Positions 7,375-15,212 of a stretch of DNA of 18,674 nucleotides are shown piece after piece (position 1 is the first letter of the stretch; the number at the start of each line of letters is the position of its first letter). The notes below the pieces were generated by a model. It saw nothing but the letters and a program-made list of their open reading frames with translations. It made no database searches and was not told the origin of the DNA. The stretch lies in contig JAIPBB010000071.1 of assembly GCA_021739805.1 (NCBI GenBank), positions 1-18,674 of the forward strand, written 5' to 3'. The position numbers were made by a program, and so were the translations under genes. The stretch is from Saprospiraceae bacterium. Its GTDB lineage: Bacteria; Bacteroidota; Bacteroidia; Bacteroidales; JAIPBB01.

Positions 7375-7443
7375 CCGTCTCATAAATATCTTTCCAAGAT
7401 TATTTCCCAAAGATTTTATTACAGAAAGAATAAATAAACAAAA

Positions 7444-8718
7444 ATGCAATTTAAAGAATTAGAGATTATTGAGCCAATATTAAAGGCTCTCAAAGAAGAA
7501 AATTACACAGAACCCACATCTATACAAGAAAGATCAATTCCACTTATACTTAAAAGAAATGACGTATTAGGTTCAGCTCAAACAGGAACCGGAAAAACGG
7601 CTGCTTTTGCTATTCCAATACTTCAGCACCTTTTTAATGAAGGTAATCATAGAAATAATGGCTCACGTAGAATTAAATCCCTTATCGTTACTCCAACACG
7701 TGAATTGGCTATTCAAATTGGAGAAAGTTTCTCTGTTTACGGAAAATATACAGGAATTAAAAATACAGTTATTTACGGTGGTGTAAACCAACATACACAA
7801 ACTAATGCACTTCGAAAAGGTGTCGATGTTCTCGTTGCAACACCCGGACGACTTTTAGATTTGATGGATCAAGGTTTTGTTAAATTAAAGGATGTTGAAT
7901 ACTTTGTGCTTGATGAAGCTGACAGAATGCTCGATATGGGCTTTATTCACGACATCAGAAAGATTATTGAAAGGCTACCGGCTAAACGACAGTCCTTGTT
8001 TTTTTCAGCTACTATGCCAGATAATATTGTTGAGCTTTCAAGAAAGATTTTAACTAATCCAAAGAAAGTTGACGTTAGCCCGATTTCATCCGCTGCCGGA
8101 ACATTGAAGCAATACCTTTATTACACAAACAGAACGGATAAGAAAGATTTGCTTCTTCATATACTTAAGGATGAGAAAATTGATCAGGTTTTATTGTTTT
8201 GCAAAACAAAGCATGGTGCCGACAGAATTGACCGTGACCTGAAAAAACAAAAAATATCATCTGCCGCTATTCATGGAGATAAAGAGCAAAACCAAAGACA
8301 AAAAGCCTTAACGAAATTTAAAGACCATGAGATAAGGGTTTTAGTTGCTACGGATATTGCTGCAAGGGGCATTGATATTGATAAACTAAAATACGTTATC
8401 AATTATGACATCCCGAATATAGCCGAAACTTATGTCCACAGAATTGGACGTTCAGGTAGGGCAGGGGAACTGGGTAATGCTATTTCCATTTGCGAACCGG
8501 AAGAAAATGCTTTTATAAAAGATATTGAAAAGTTAATAAATCAGAAAATAGGTATAGTCAGGGGAAATCCATATCCTCAAACAGAAAATCCTATGAACAC
8601 GGCTGAGAAAAAGCAATGGGAAAAAGAGAAGCAAAAACGAAAACAGGAATTTTTTGCTTCAAGAAAGTTAAATGGAGGAAATGGAAGATCACAAAAGTTT
8701 TCTGGTAAAAGAAAATAA
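7444..8718 (+). CDS. DEAD-box ATP-dependent RNA helicase, RhlE-like
   Basis: This 424-residue cytoplasmic helicase unwinds RNA duplexes using ATP, with likely roles in ribosome assembly and RNA turnover. All core motifs are visible: the Q motif (PTSIQ, 24-28), motif I AQTGTGKT (45-52), Ia PTRELA (84-89), Ib TPGR (133-136), II DEAD (157-160), III SAT (188-190), V ATDIAARGID (302-311) and VI HRIGRSGR (332-339). The two RecA-like domains end near residue 365. A basic, disordered tail of about 45 residues (KKQWEKEKQKRKQ ... KFSGKRK) probably adds non-specific RNA binding, as in other RhlE/CsdA-type enzymes. It has its own promoter at 7367. The HAD phosphatase gene starts 38 nt downstream and is probably cotranscribed. 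RhlE-like is a subfamily guess; DEAD-box helicase is certain. Confidence 0.95.
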   Translation: MQFKELEIIEPILKALKEENYTEPTSIQERSIPLILKRNDVLGSAQTGTGKTAAFAIPILQHLFNEGNHRNNGSRRIKSLIVTPTRELAIQIGESFSVYGKYTGIKNTVIYGGVNQHTQTNALRKGVDVLVATPGRLLDLMDQGFVKLKDVEYFVLDEADRMLDMGFIHDIRKIIERLPAKRQSLFFSATMPDNIVELSRKILTNPKKVDVSPISSAAGTLKQYLYYTNRTDKKDLLLHILKDEKIDQVLLFCKTKHGADRIDRDLKKQKISSAAIHGDKEQNQRQKALTKFKDHEIRVLVATDIAARGIDIDKLKYVINYDIPNIAETYVHRIGRSGRAGELGNAISICEPEENAFIKDIEKLINQKIGIVRGNPYPQTENPMNTAEKKQWEKEKQKRKQEFFASRKLNGGNGRSQKFSGKRK

Positions 8719-8756
8719 TTGTTAATTTGGTCGTATTGAAAGCCTGATTTAATTTT

Positions 8757-9599
8757 ATGCAAAACAAGCAAGCAAAAATCCTAATTACCGACCTTGATGG
8801 AACTCTTCGTGACACAATAGAAGGATTTCCTGAAAATAACATTGAAGCGTTACAATCTCTTGAAAAAAAAGATATTACAAGGGTTATTGCAAGCGGTCGT
8901 TCAATCTACTCGGCAAACAATGTTCTGTCCACAGACTTTCCAATTGACTATTTTATTTTCTCATCAGGTGCAGGTATAATGAATTGGAAAACTAAGGAAA
9001 TAATCTACGAACGACATCTCACAGGAGAAAATGTTGCTGAAATATCAAAAGAACTAATGGATATTGGATTGGATTTTATGATTCATCTACCAATTCCGGA
9101 AAATCATAAATTTTATTATCATTCAGCAGGAAATGAAACACCGGATTTTATTCGCCGTTGTGATGTTTACAGTGATTATATAATTCGTTTAAACGGAGAG
9201 CATGAAAGTTTTGGTGATTCATCGCAAATGCTCGCTATTATTAATGATGATGTTGATTTGTTTATTGAAATTGTTGCAAGGTTAAATTCAAAATTTAATA
9301 ATATAAAACTCATTCGAACCACATCGCCACTTGATAATAATTCCATTTGGCTTGAGATTTTTCCAAAAGATGTTTCAAAAGGAAATGCATCAGAATGGTT
9401 GTGTAATAAGCTAGGATTGAATAAAAACGACTCTATTGCCATTGGTAACGATTATAACGACATTGATTTGCTTAAGTGGTCGCCAAATAGTTATGTTGTT
9501 GCGAATGCACCAGAAGAGCTAAAACAAGGAAATACAGTTATTGAAAGCTGTTTGGATAGTGGGGTGGCAAAGTTGATTAACCGGCTATTTAGCGACTAG
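8757..9599 (+). CDS. Cof-type HAD-superfamily (HAD-IIB) phosphatase
   Basis: This 280-residue cytoplasmic phosphohydrolase has the four HAD motifs. Motif I is DLDGTL, with the nucleophile D12 and general acid D14. Motif II is S46 in ASGRS. Motif III is K208 in DVSKGNA. Motif IV is GNDYNDIDLL, with D232 and D235 binding magnesium. The insert between motifs II and III (about residues 75-200) is the IIB-type cap that sets specificity. Family members dephosphorylate sugar phosphates, nucleotides or flavin/pyridoxal phosphates; I cannot name the substrate. Length and motif spacing are normal. The gene starts 38 nt after the helicase with no clear promoter between, so it is probably the second gene of that operon. 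The stop is 3 nt before the heptamer array. Confidence 0.9.
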   Translation: MQNKQAKILITDLDGTLRDTIEGFPENNIEALQSLEKKDITRVIASGRSIYSANNVLSTDFPIDYFIFSSGAGIMNWKTKEIIYERHLTGENVAEISKELMDIGLDFMIHLPIPENHKFYYHSAGNETPDFIRRCDVYSDYIIRLNGEHESFGDSSQMLAIINDDVDLFIEIVARLNSKFNNIKLIRTTSPLDNNSIWLEIFPKDVSKGNASEWLCNKLGLNKNDSIAIGNDYNDIDLLKWSPNSYVVANAPEELKQGNTVIESCLDSGVAKLINRLFSD

Positions 9600-9602
9600 T
9601 AA

Positions 9603-9742
9603 CTTGTTTCTTGTTTCTCGTTTCTTGTTTCTCGTTTCTCGTTTCTTGTATCTTGTATCTTGTATCTTGCATCTTGGATCTTGCATCTTGGATCTTGCAT
9701 CTTGGATCTTGCATCTTGGATCTTGCATCTTGGATCTTGCAT
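9603..9742. repeat. Heptanucleotide tandem array, twenty units
   Basis: Twenty back-to-back 7-nt units fill exactly 140 bases with consensus CTTGNNT. The first six are CTTGTTT or CTCGTTT, the next three CTTGTAT, and the last eleven alternate CTTGCAT and CTTGGAT, giving a 14-nt higher-order period. The array starts 3 nt after the HAD gene's stop and ends abruptly at CAAGC. No unit contains a stop in the forward direction, which is why a spurious open frame spans it. Confidence 0.95.
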
Positions 9743-9796
9743 CAAGCAAATTAAATACAGATGATAAATTAAAGAAAGACTTTCGTAGGCTGTTTA

Positions 9797-10534
9797 CTAT
9801 CCTAACAAAAAGTTAATATCATCCCCACTTGAATATTCCTTAGGTTCCTGATTTCCTTTGAAGACTCTTAGATTCCTGCTTCCAATATGCTTGATTTTTC
9901 CGTTTTCCATTAGAAGCAAACAGGCTTCACGTAATCCGGCAATATAAATATCAGGATTAACAACCATAAATTCTTCAAGTCGTTGTTCCCTGGTTTCTCC
10001 ACCATGACCGTCAGGATGTGCATCAAGATAATGAGGATTTATCTGGAAAGGAATTAAACCAATACAATCGAAACTTGCAGGTTCAATAATAGGCATATCG
10101 TTAGTGGTTTTCAAACTTGGGCAGGCAACATTTGAACCTGCACTCCAGCCCATAAAAGGCATACCATTTTCAACTTCAGCTTTAATCACAGGAATAATTC
10201 CCAGTTTATGCATCATATAAACCAAATGGAAAGTATTTCCTCCACCAACTGCAATTGCTTCAGCATCTTTCACAGCTTGAATCGGATCTGCTTCTTTATG
10301 AATCGAATAAATTTCATAACCTAATTCTTTATAAACTGCTGCAACTTTTGCTTCGTAAATATCATAGGATTTTTGAATGTTATTATCTGCTGAAAGTCCA
10401 ACTCCTGCATAAGGAACAAATAAAACTCTTTTATATTCACTTCCTAAAAAGTCTTTTATGTGTTGACGTGGCCAGCCAAGATATGCTTCACCGGCATTTG
10501 TTGAATTACTAATTAATAATAGTCGTTTTTTCAT
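9797..10534 (-). CDS. pepE: Peptidase E (alpha-aspartyl dipeptidase), family S51
   Basis: This 245-residue cytoplasmic serine peptidase hydrolyses dipeptides with N-terminal aspartate (Asp-X). The proposed catalytic residues are S131 in GWSAGSN, D146 in TTNDMP and H168 in INPHY. Their spacings of 15 and 22 residues equal those of the enterobacterial enzyme (S120, D135, H157). Other family signatures are LLLISNST at the N-terminus, the VGGGNTFHL glycine loop before the nucleophile, and GHGGETREQR after the histidine. Length is slightly above the 229 residues of the E. coli protein. It converges on the helicase/HAD operon, with the heptamer array between. A candidate -7 element lies about 190 nt upstream at 10728-10735. 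Confidence 0.95.
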   Translation of the reverse strand: MKKRLLLISNSTNAGEAYLGWPRQHIKDFLGSEYKRVLFVPYAGVGLSADNNIQKSYDIYEAKVAAVYKELGYEIYSIHKEADPIQAVKDAEAIAVGGGNTFHLVYMMHKLGIIPVIKAEVENGMPFMGWSAGSNVACPSLKTTNDMPIIEPASFDCIGLIPFQINPHYLDAHPDGHGGETREQRLEEFMVVNPDIYIAGLREACLLLMENGKIKHIGSRNLRVFKGNQEPKEYSSGDDINFLLG

Positions 10535-10727
10535 TGTAATAATGTTTTAATGTTTTTGTGATTTATTGTTTTTAGTTTCTTGTATTTTTTATAATTTCTA
10601 ATTTTATCTGTTTAAAATAGCCACGAATGCACGAATAATAATTTTTTTGTATATTTAATCATTCTTCGTTTTAAATAATTTGCATTTCCTTTTGCCTTAG
10701 CCTTTTTCTTAAGCTTTTTAACAAATA

Positions 10728-10735
10728 CAAATTTA
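10728..10735 (-). promoter_or_regulatory. Possible -7 element for peptidase E, next to an inverted repeat
   Basis: On the minus strand this reads TAAATTTG, an exact TAnnTTTG match. A 6+6 bp inverted repeat (ATTATG at 10741-10746, CATAAT at 10754-10759) sits where regulators or the -33 element would bind. No good TTG -33 element is present, and the leader would be long (about 190 nt), so the assignment is tentative. Confidence 0.3.
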
Positions 10736-10798
10736 GATAAATTATGGGTTTTTCATAATCTTATTTTAAGTGGATAACAATAAAAGGATTATAAGGGA

Positions 10799-10828
10799 AT
10801 ATCCATACGGACTTCCTTCGGTCGTAAG
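10799..10828 (-). repeat. 30-nt dispersed palindromic repeat, copy 2 (inverted)
   Basis: This is the exact reverse complement of 7194-7223 over 30 bases. The two copies flank a 3.6-kb segment holding the helicase, HAD phosphatase and peptidase E genes in opposite orientation. No target-site duplication or transposase is visible. Confidence 0.75.
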
Positions 10829-10837
10829 TTTTAACAA

Positions 10838-10865
10838 TTTCTAATATCTAATTTCTAAATACTAA
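10838..10865. repeat. Short heptamer run NNNCTAA
   Basis: Four 7-nt units (TTTCTAA, TATCTAA, TTTCTAA, ATACTAA) are followed by looser 8-nt variants (AATTCTAA, TTTTCCAA, TATCTAAA, TTTTCAAA) up to about 10900. The period is the same as in the 9603-9742 array but the sequence differs. Confidence 0.55.
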
Positions 10866-10919
10866 ACAAATTCTAATTTTCCAATATCTAAATTTTCAAA
10901 CAATTTAACAATTAACCCA

Positions 10920-10964
10920 TCATACTTCGATACGTTTCTCTCAAGCTCGAAACACTCAGTATGA
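10920..10964. repeat. Imperfect 45-bp extragenic palindrome
   Basis: TCATACT (10920-10926) pairs with AGTATGA (10958-10964), and inside it GTTTC (10934-10938) pairs with GAAAC (10949-10953) around a 10-nt loop. The moderately GC-rich core stands out from the AT-rich surroundings. It looks like a REP-type dispersed palindrome; only one copy is in this window. Confidence 0.6.
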
Positions 10965-11014
10965 CTAGAGATTTGAGCAATTTAACAATTTAGCAATATA
11001 GTACCTAAGCTATT

Positions 11015-11054
11015 ACATCATTATATCATTTCATCATTACATCATTATCGCATT
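11015..11054 (-). repeat. Octamer array after the stop codon of the TPR gene
   Basis: Five exact 8-nt units lie 9 nt beyond the stop of the minus-strand gene at 11064. On that strand they read AATG followed by CGAT, ATGT, ATGA, ATAT and ATGT. Orientation and position relative to the stop codon match the arrays at 1969 and 7057. Four of the five units give ATG-NNN-TAA. Confidence 0.85.
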
Positions 11055-11063
11055 AACAACAAA

Positions 11064-13733
11064 CTACGCCTTCTTCCAACTCTTCAAATAAGCAGCTTTA
11101 AAATACTTATACCATTTGTCGCTGCCAACATAGCCAACAATATTAGCTTTTGGATTTGCATTTGGATTTATAGTTTTATCCAATGTTGCTAATTTCTTAC
11201 CTAATTTCTCCTGTAAATTTCTTGAATCTTCAATTGGATAATTATTCTTTTTTAGTGTTTTTAGTAAAGTTAAAGAATTGTTTAACTCACTTTTTTCGAT
11301 AAAATAGTCAGCACACCAGGCTGAAAATTTATTATTGTTTTGTGCCAAAACAAATTGCAAAAGAGAAGGTTTAGCTAATTTATATTCTTTAATATTCAAA
11401 TCATCATAATATTTTTCGGCTTTTTCAAACTTAAGAACAGTTTCGCTAAAGTTATTTGTGAGAAGTATCTCGCTGGTTTCTTTTAATAGTTTTTGATAAG
11501 CAACCGCCGGAGAATATTTGCTTTTTATACTTTCTACTGAAGTAAGAATTACCTGGCAGGATTTGTTTTCTTCAGCAATGGTGATTGCTTTTTCAAGATA
11601 AAAATCAGCAGTAATATAATCCAGCATATTTGCATTTTGAATTGCTTTTCTGTAATTATTATCACAATCAACTTGTACGCTTATGCATTCCTGGTCGAAA
11701 ATTTTATCTTTCAATTCATTCATTGCAGCATTTATCTCAGCATCTTTTTGGATATTATATGTTTTTTGATCTTCGATTGCTTGATTGTAAATTCTGCGTG
11801 AAGCCTCAATATCGCTGCCCCATGCTTTTAGTCTGCCAGTTTTTAAATTGCTAATAATAACCGGTTTTGCTGCAATTGATAAAAGTGAGTCAAGCTTTGG
11901 ATTTCTTTGGAAAACATAGTCAAGTTCAAGCTTTTTTGCTTTTTTCAGCTGGTCAAAAGCATATTCGTAGTTTCGGTAGCCAATAGATTGTTCTCCATAA
12001 ATTATGTATTCCTTATACAATTGGTATTTGATTTTTCCTTTAATAGTATCGGTGCCAAAAGATGAAATAATTTCGCTGTTTGCTTTTTGATATTCTTCAG
12101 CTTCCTTCATATACTTTTCAGCATTATAAGGATCGTTAAGTCTATTACGTTCTGTAGCTTTTGAAATTAATTTGTCATAAATGCCTTTTTTTGCTGTTGA
12201 AATTCCATAGGTTAAATCATAGCTGCACTCAATAAATTCAGACGAATTACAAAGTTTTGAAGCATTTTCAAAATAACGAAGTGCCGTTTCATAATTCTTT
12301 GAAGTGTTTTCACTTTTTCCAAGATTTACGTAAGCATCCATAAGCTTTGTAAACATTGAGTTAACTTCTCTGTCGCTGATAATGTCTTCACTGTTTTTTT
12401 GCTGATATTGTTTTGCCTCATTGATATAACTTTCAGCCATTTCGAGTTTTTTTGCATCCAAAGCCCTTTGCGCAACTCTTAAATATGAACTGTAAAGACC
12501 ATAATGCCCACGTGCAATTCCTTTTTGAATTTCATCAGTGCAAACTATACCAGTTGTAGTAGAGCAAAACTTTCTTCCGTATGTGAGCAATTCAATCGAT
12601 TCGTTAAATTTTTCTTTTTTATTAAGTTCTTCACCTTTCGAAACATAGGCATTATAAATATCTTCAGCCAGTTGTAGTAGGAGAGTATGAGTCTGGTGGT
12701 CGGGTTTCATATTGTTTAAAACATTTGTAACAATATCTGCCGCCAAATTTAGCTCGCCATTGTTTAAATGAATCTTTGCCTTTTGGTAGTAAGAAGGAGT
12801 GAAGAATGGATTTACTTTTAGCGATTTTTCATAGTAAACCACAGCTAATTTAGTGCTGTCATTTGCAAGATATTCGTTGCCTTTATTGTAATAAACATTA
12901 TCAAGAGTAATAAGTAATTGCTTAAGAGATGTCCTTGTTTTTATAGTTTCGCTTTCAAGATTACTTATTTTTTCAATGAAATTAATTGGGTCATAAGATT
13001 TCAAATCGAGTTGTTTGTCAAAATTCGTGGCTTTAATATCTTTAACAATTTTCTCCACATCTTTCAATTGACTATCGTAAAGAGGAATCATATCAACATT
13101 TTCAGTTTTAATCATCTGTAGCTTTTCAAATCCTTTGGCAATAGCCATATCCGAAAGATAATAGTTGTCAATTAACTCAACTTTTTTGTCGAAGTTTATT
13201 TTTGATTTATTGGTGTAGTATAAGTTGATGTCACTTACTTTAAGTTTTAAACTTGGATTTGACAAACTATCTGTAAAGTCAAATTCGAATAAATTACCTG
13301 ACTTTAAATCAAGTATTTTATTTAAAGACTTTCTTTCAATGATTTGCTGATTATCAGAATTACTTACAGAAACTTTGAAATTCAATTCATCAGGTAATAA
13401 AATTTCAGAAATATCAAAGCCTTTGTATTTTACGTCACCTTCACATTTATAATCTTTAAAATTAATAATTGCATGATAGGATTTCTCTCCAGGTGCTTTA
13501 ACAATTTTTAAACTCAAATTTGTAGAAAAAGTAAATTCAGTATATTTTAAAATTTTAGGAATACTTTTCGCCAATTCGGTAATGAAATAATTACTGATAA
13601 TTTCATTTTGAGCAGCTTCATCTTTGTAATTAAATAAAAATGTTTCATTCTTATCCTCCTGAAACACCACACTATTCTGGGAGAACAAAGGTGAAAATAA
13701 AATGGAAAATATCAGAATAAAAACAAATTTCAT
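11064..13733 (-). CDS. Large exported TPR-repeat protein of unknown function
   Basis: I start this gene at 13733, giving 889 residues. The frame is open to 13796, but a -7 promoter element at 13775-13782 lies inside that extension, and MKFVFILIFSILFSPLFSQ at 13733 is a clean signal peptide; a second ATG at 13745 would add only four residues. About residues 20-170 look beta-rich, with no recognised motif. From about 280 to 780 there are repeated helical hairpins of tetratricopeptide type, for example GNEYLANDSTKLAVVYYEKS and later units with A-Y-N-Y-E-A-x-x-x-F/L-x-x-A spacing. The C-terminus (KYFKAAYLKSWKKA) has no T9SS sorting signal, so the product is probably periplasmic or a lipid-free envelope protein. 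Such proteins usually scaffold complexes. No partner gene is nearby, and the gene diverges from the propeller gene at 13964. Confidence 0.8.
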   Translation of the reverse strand: MKFVFILIFSILFSPLFSQNSVVFQEDKNETFLFNYKDEAAQNEIISNYFITELAKSIPKILKYTEFTFSTNLSLKIVKAPGEKSYHAIINFKDYKCEGDVKYKGFDISEILLPDELNFKVSVSNSDNQQIIERKSLNKILDLKSGNLFEFDFTDSLSNPSLKLKVSDINLYYTNKSKINFDKKVELIDNYYLSDMAIAKGFEKLQMIKTENVDMIPLYDSQLKDVEKIVKDIKATNFDKQLDLKSYDPINFIEKISNLESETIKTRTSLKQLLITLDNVYYNKGNEYLANDSTKLAVVYYEKSLKVNPFFTPSYYQKAKIHLNNGELNLAADIVTNVLNNMKPDHQTHTLLLQLAEDIYNAYVSKGEELNKKEKFNESIELLTYGRKFCSTTTGIVCTDEIQKGIARGHYGLYSSYLRVAQRALDAKKLEMAESYINEAKQYQQKNSEDIISDREVNSMFTKLMDAYVNLGKSENTSKNYETALRYFENASKLCNSSEFIECSYDLTYGISTAKKGIYDKLISKATERNRLNDPYNAEKYMKEAEEYQKANSEIISSFGTDTIKGKIKYQLYKEYIIYGEQSIGYRNYEYAFDQLKKAKKLELDYVFQRNPKLDSLLSIAAKPVIISNLKTGRLKAWGSDIEASRRIYNQAIEDQKTYNIQKDAEINAAMNELKDKIFDQECISVQVDCDNNYRKAIQNANMLDYITADFYLEKAITIAEENKSCQVILTSVESIKSKYSPAVAYQKLLKETSEILLTNNFSETVLKFEKAEKYYDDLNIKEYKLAKPSLLQFVLAQNNNKFSAWCADYFIEKSELNNSLTLLKTLKKNNYPIEDSRNLQEKLGKKLATLDKTINPNANPKANIVGYVGSDKWYKYFKAAYLKSWKKA

Positions 13734-13774
13734 CAAACTGCTCATAGGTCTTTCTGCTATTATAAAAGTTCTGA

Positions 13775-13782
13775 CAAAATTA
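13775..13782 (-). promoter_or_regulatory. -7 promoter element for the TPR gene; decides its start
   Basis: The minus strand reads TAATTTTG, an exact TAnnTTTG match. Transcription would start about 7 nt downstream, near 13768, leaving 23-35 nt before ATG codons at 13745 and 13733 and excluding the upstream ATG at 13796. No strong -33 TTG is found at the standard distance. Confidence 0.45.
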
Positions 13783-13963
13783 TATTTATTTTTCAATAAT
13801 AAGATGAATGTTGAAAAAGGAGTGGGGGATTGTTGATAATTGGTGAATGATTATACTTATTAAAATATTTACTACTTTTATTGAGTTAATATGTATGTGA
13901 CATTGTTAATAAAAATAATCAGGAATGGAATACTAGTTATAACATTGTTCAAAAACAAAATAA

Positions 13964-14995
13964 ATGAAAAAACTAAATCTTGTAATAATTTCAGTATGTA
14001 TTTTTGTTAATGTCAGTTGGGGTCAAAATATTTCTCTTAATGATATCACAAAGAACTACAATGTTGACACTATAATATCAAAAGATTATTTTGAAGAATT
14101 TGCCCTAAACAATTTGAGAATTGTAAATAATAAGATTTTTTGGCTTTCATTTGAAGGTTCTTTATGCTGGTATGATTTAATTTCTAATGATAACAAAAGA
14201 TTCGATTATAATGCTTGGTCACTTCCAGGATTAATAATTGATAGCAATAGGTTTTTTCTGTTTGGCTTAAATAAAAATTTGATTTTTGGAAACATCCAAA
14301 ATGAAACGATTAATAAATACAAAATAGAAAGTGAAGTTGACCCATTTAAGATGGACTATTTTAATAATATCGTGGCTTTATTATTAAATCAAAAAACAAT
14401 CGAAGTTTATTACATAAATAACAATAAAATAAATCTTGTAAAAAAGCTTAAGAGTGAAAATTCAGTATGGTCATTAAAATTAAGTGAAGTCAACAAGAAA
14501 TTATATCTTGGTTATGAGAATGGCATTATCGAAATTCGAAATATTGAAAATTTTAAAGTAGAAAAGAGCTTGAAATCAAGTATGAATGAAGTTTTTTTGT
14601 TGGATATTTCTTTTGACGGAAAATTTATAGCTGCTTCTGACCAAAAGAATATTGCAATTTTTTCATCACAAGGAGAATTAATTAATACCTATAATTTTAA
14701 AGATGGTTTTATTAGTCGTTTAAAATTCCACCCAGAGAAAAATTACTTATTTGTTGCTTGTGAAAGAGACATAAAAATAATTGATATAGCAGTAAATAAA
14801 GTTTTACTAGAAAAAGATATTGTTGAACTAAGCAAACCTACAGAATCCCCATTACTCTACTACACTGATAAGAATAATGAAAAAATTCAAATTCAAGAAG
14901 GCATAATATCAATGGACATTGATGAACTTGGAAAAAAAATGATAATTCTTACTGATTATAATAATTTTAAAATCTTTGAAATAATTGAAAGATAA
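13964..14995 (+). CDS. Exported WD40-like beta-propeller protein, function unknown
   Basis: This 343-residue protein begins with a signal peptide (MKKLNLVIISVCIF ... SWGQ, about 21 residues). The rest reads as short beta-repeats with a WD40/YVTN-like rhythm. Examples are WSLKLSEVNKKLYLGYENG followed by EIRNI; LDISFDGKFIAASD followed by IAIFSS; and LKFHPEKNYLFVACE followed by IKIIDI. The repeat type differs from the SBBP repeats of the 2124-7052 operon. There is no T9SS sorting domain and no catalytic motif, so it is probably periplasmic and involved in binding. It diverges from the TPR gene, and a hairpin terminator follows at 15030-15057. The gene is very AT-rich. Confidence 0.75.
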   Translation: MKKLNLVIISVCIFVNVSWGQNISLNDITKNYNVDTIISKDYFEEFALNNLRIVNNKIFWLSFEGSLCWYDLISNDNKRFDYNAWSLPGLIIDSNRFFLFGLNKNLIFGNIQNETINKYKIESEVDPFKMDYFNNIVALLLNQKTIEVYYINNNKINLVKKLKSENSVWSLKLSEVNKKLYLGYENGIIEIRNIENFKVEKSLKSSMNEVFLLDISFDGKFIAASDQKNIAIFSSQGELINTYNFKDGFISRLKFHPEKNYLFVACERDIKIIDIAVNKVLLEKDIVELSKPTESPLLYYTDKNNEKIQIQEGIISMDIDELGKKMIILTDYNNFKIFEIIER

Positions 14996-15029
14996 TAAGT
15001 TTTGTCATAGATTAAAATTAATCTGGAAA

Positions 15030-15057
15030 AAGACAAAACCAATATCAGTTTTGTCTT
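15030..15057 (+). terminator. Hairpin terminator after the WD40-like gene
   Basis: AAGACAAAAC (15030-15039) and GTTTTGTCTT (15048-15057) form a perfect 10-bp stem with an 8-nt loop, 35 nt past the stop codon. The following CTACTTTTATCC is T-rich but not a clean T-run. The dyad also reads A-rich to T-rich on both strands, so it could act bidirectionally. Confidence 0.6.
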
Positions 15058-15079
15058 CTACTTTTATCCTATCATTGTC

Positions 15080-15114
15080 CTACCAAATCAGCTTATTTTT
15101 ATATGTTTTGGTAG
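15080..15114. repeat. Inverted repeat in the 14996-15212 spacer
   Basis: CTACCAAA (15080-15087) and TTTGGTAG (15107-15114) are perfectly complementary with a 19-nt AT-rich loop. This is the second of three dyads in 170 nt. It has no T-run, so it is not an obvious terminator. Confidence 0.4.
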
Positions 15115-15175
15115 AGTATTAATAAAATATTTAATCAGAAAAAATATCAATTATTAACTAAATTATTATTAACTT

Positions 15176-15198
15176 AGCAAAGCCATTTGGGTTTTGCT
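15176..15198 (+). promoter_or_regulatory. Terminator-like hairpin directly before a start codon, possible attenuator
   Basis: AGCAAAGCC (15176-15184) pairs with GGTTTTGCT (15190-15198) through nine pairs, one of them G-U, around a 5-nt loop. ATTATTTTTAC follows, so the shape is stem plus T-rich tract, ending 14 nt before the ATG at 15213. It could terminate an upstream transcript or attenuate the gene. No ligand-binding fold or leader peptide is apparent. Confidence 0.4.
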
Positions 15199-15212
15199 AT
15201 TATTTTTACATT

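Larger units (their letters stand above)
7053..7443. other. 391-nt repeat-rich spacer
   Basis: The spacer between the propeller operon and the helicase holds, in order, an AATGNNNN array (7057-7104), about 90 nt of unremarkable AT-rich sequence, a 30-nt palindromic repeat (7194-7223), a T-rich stretch, an NNNNCATT array (7252-7355) and a -7 promoter element (7367-7374). I see no RNA gene. The open frame at 7139-7357 translates repeat DNA and is not a credible gene. Confidence 0.7.
10535..11063. other. 529-nt spacer composed of several repeat families
   Basis: Reading from 10535, the spacer contains AT-rich leader sequence of peptidase E, a CCACGAATGCACGAAT segment at 10621-10636 (a direct-repeat-like phrase), a -7 element (10728-10735), the second 30-nt palindrome copy (10799-10828), heptamers with core CTAA (10838-10865), four 8-nt variants of it, AATTTAAC-type repeats, a long imperfect palindrome (10920-10964) and an octamer array (11015-11054). 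I see no coding frame or RNA gene. Confidence 0.65.

Noticed and set aside
9604..9816. Open frame of 70 codons with repetitive Leu/Ser/Cys/Ile sequence
   Set aside because: It is a direct translation of the heptamer array: seven residues per 21 nt and no stops only because the units lack them. It also runs into the 3' end of peptidase E on the other strand.
7194..10828. Composite transposon bounded by 30-nt inverted repeats
   Set aside because: The enclosed genes are ordinary housekeeping genes on both strands, no transposase is present, and no flanking target duplication is visible. Dispersed palindromes explain the repeats better.
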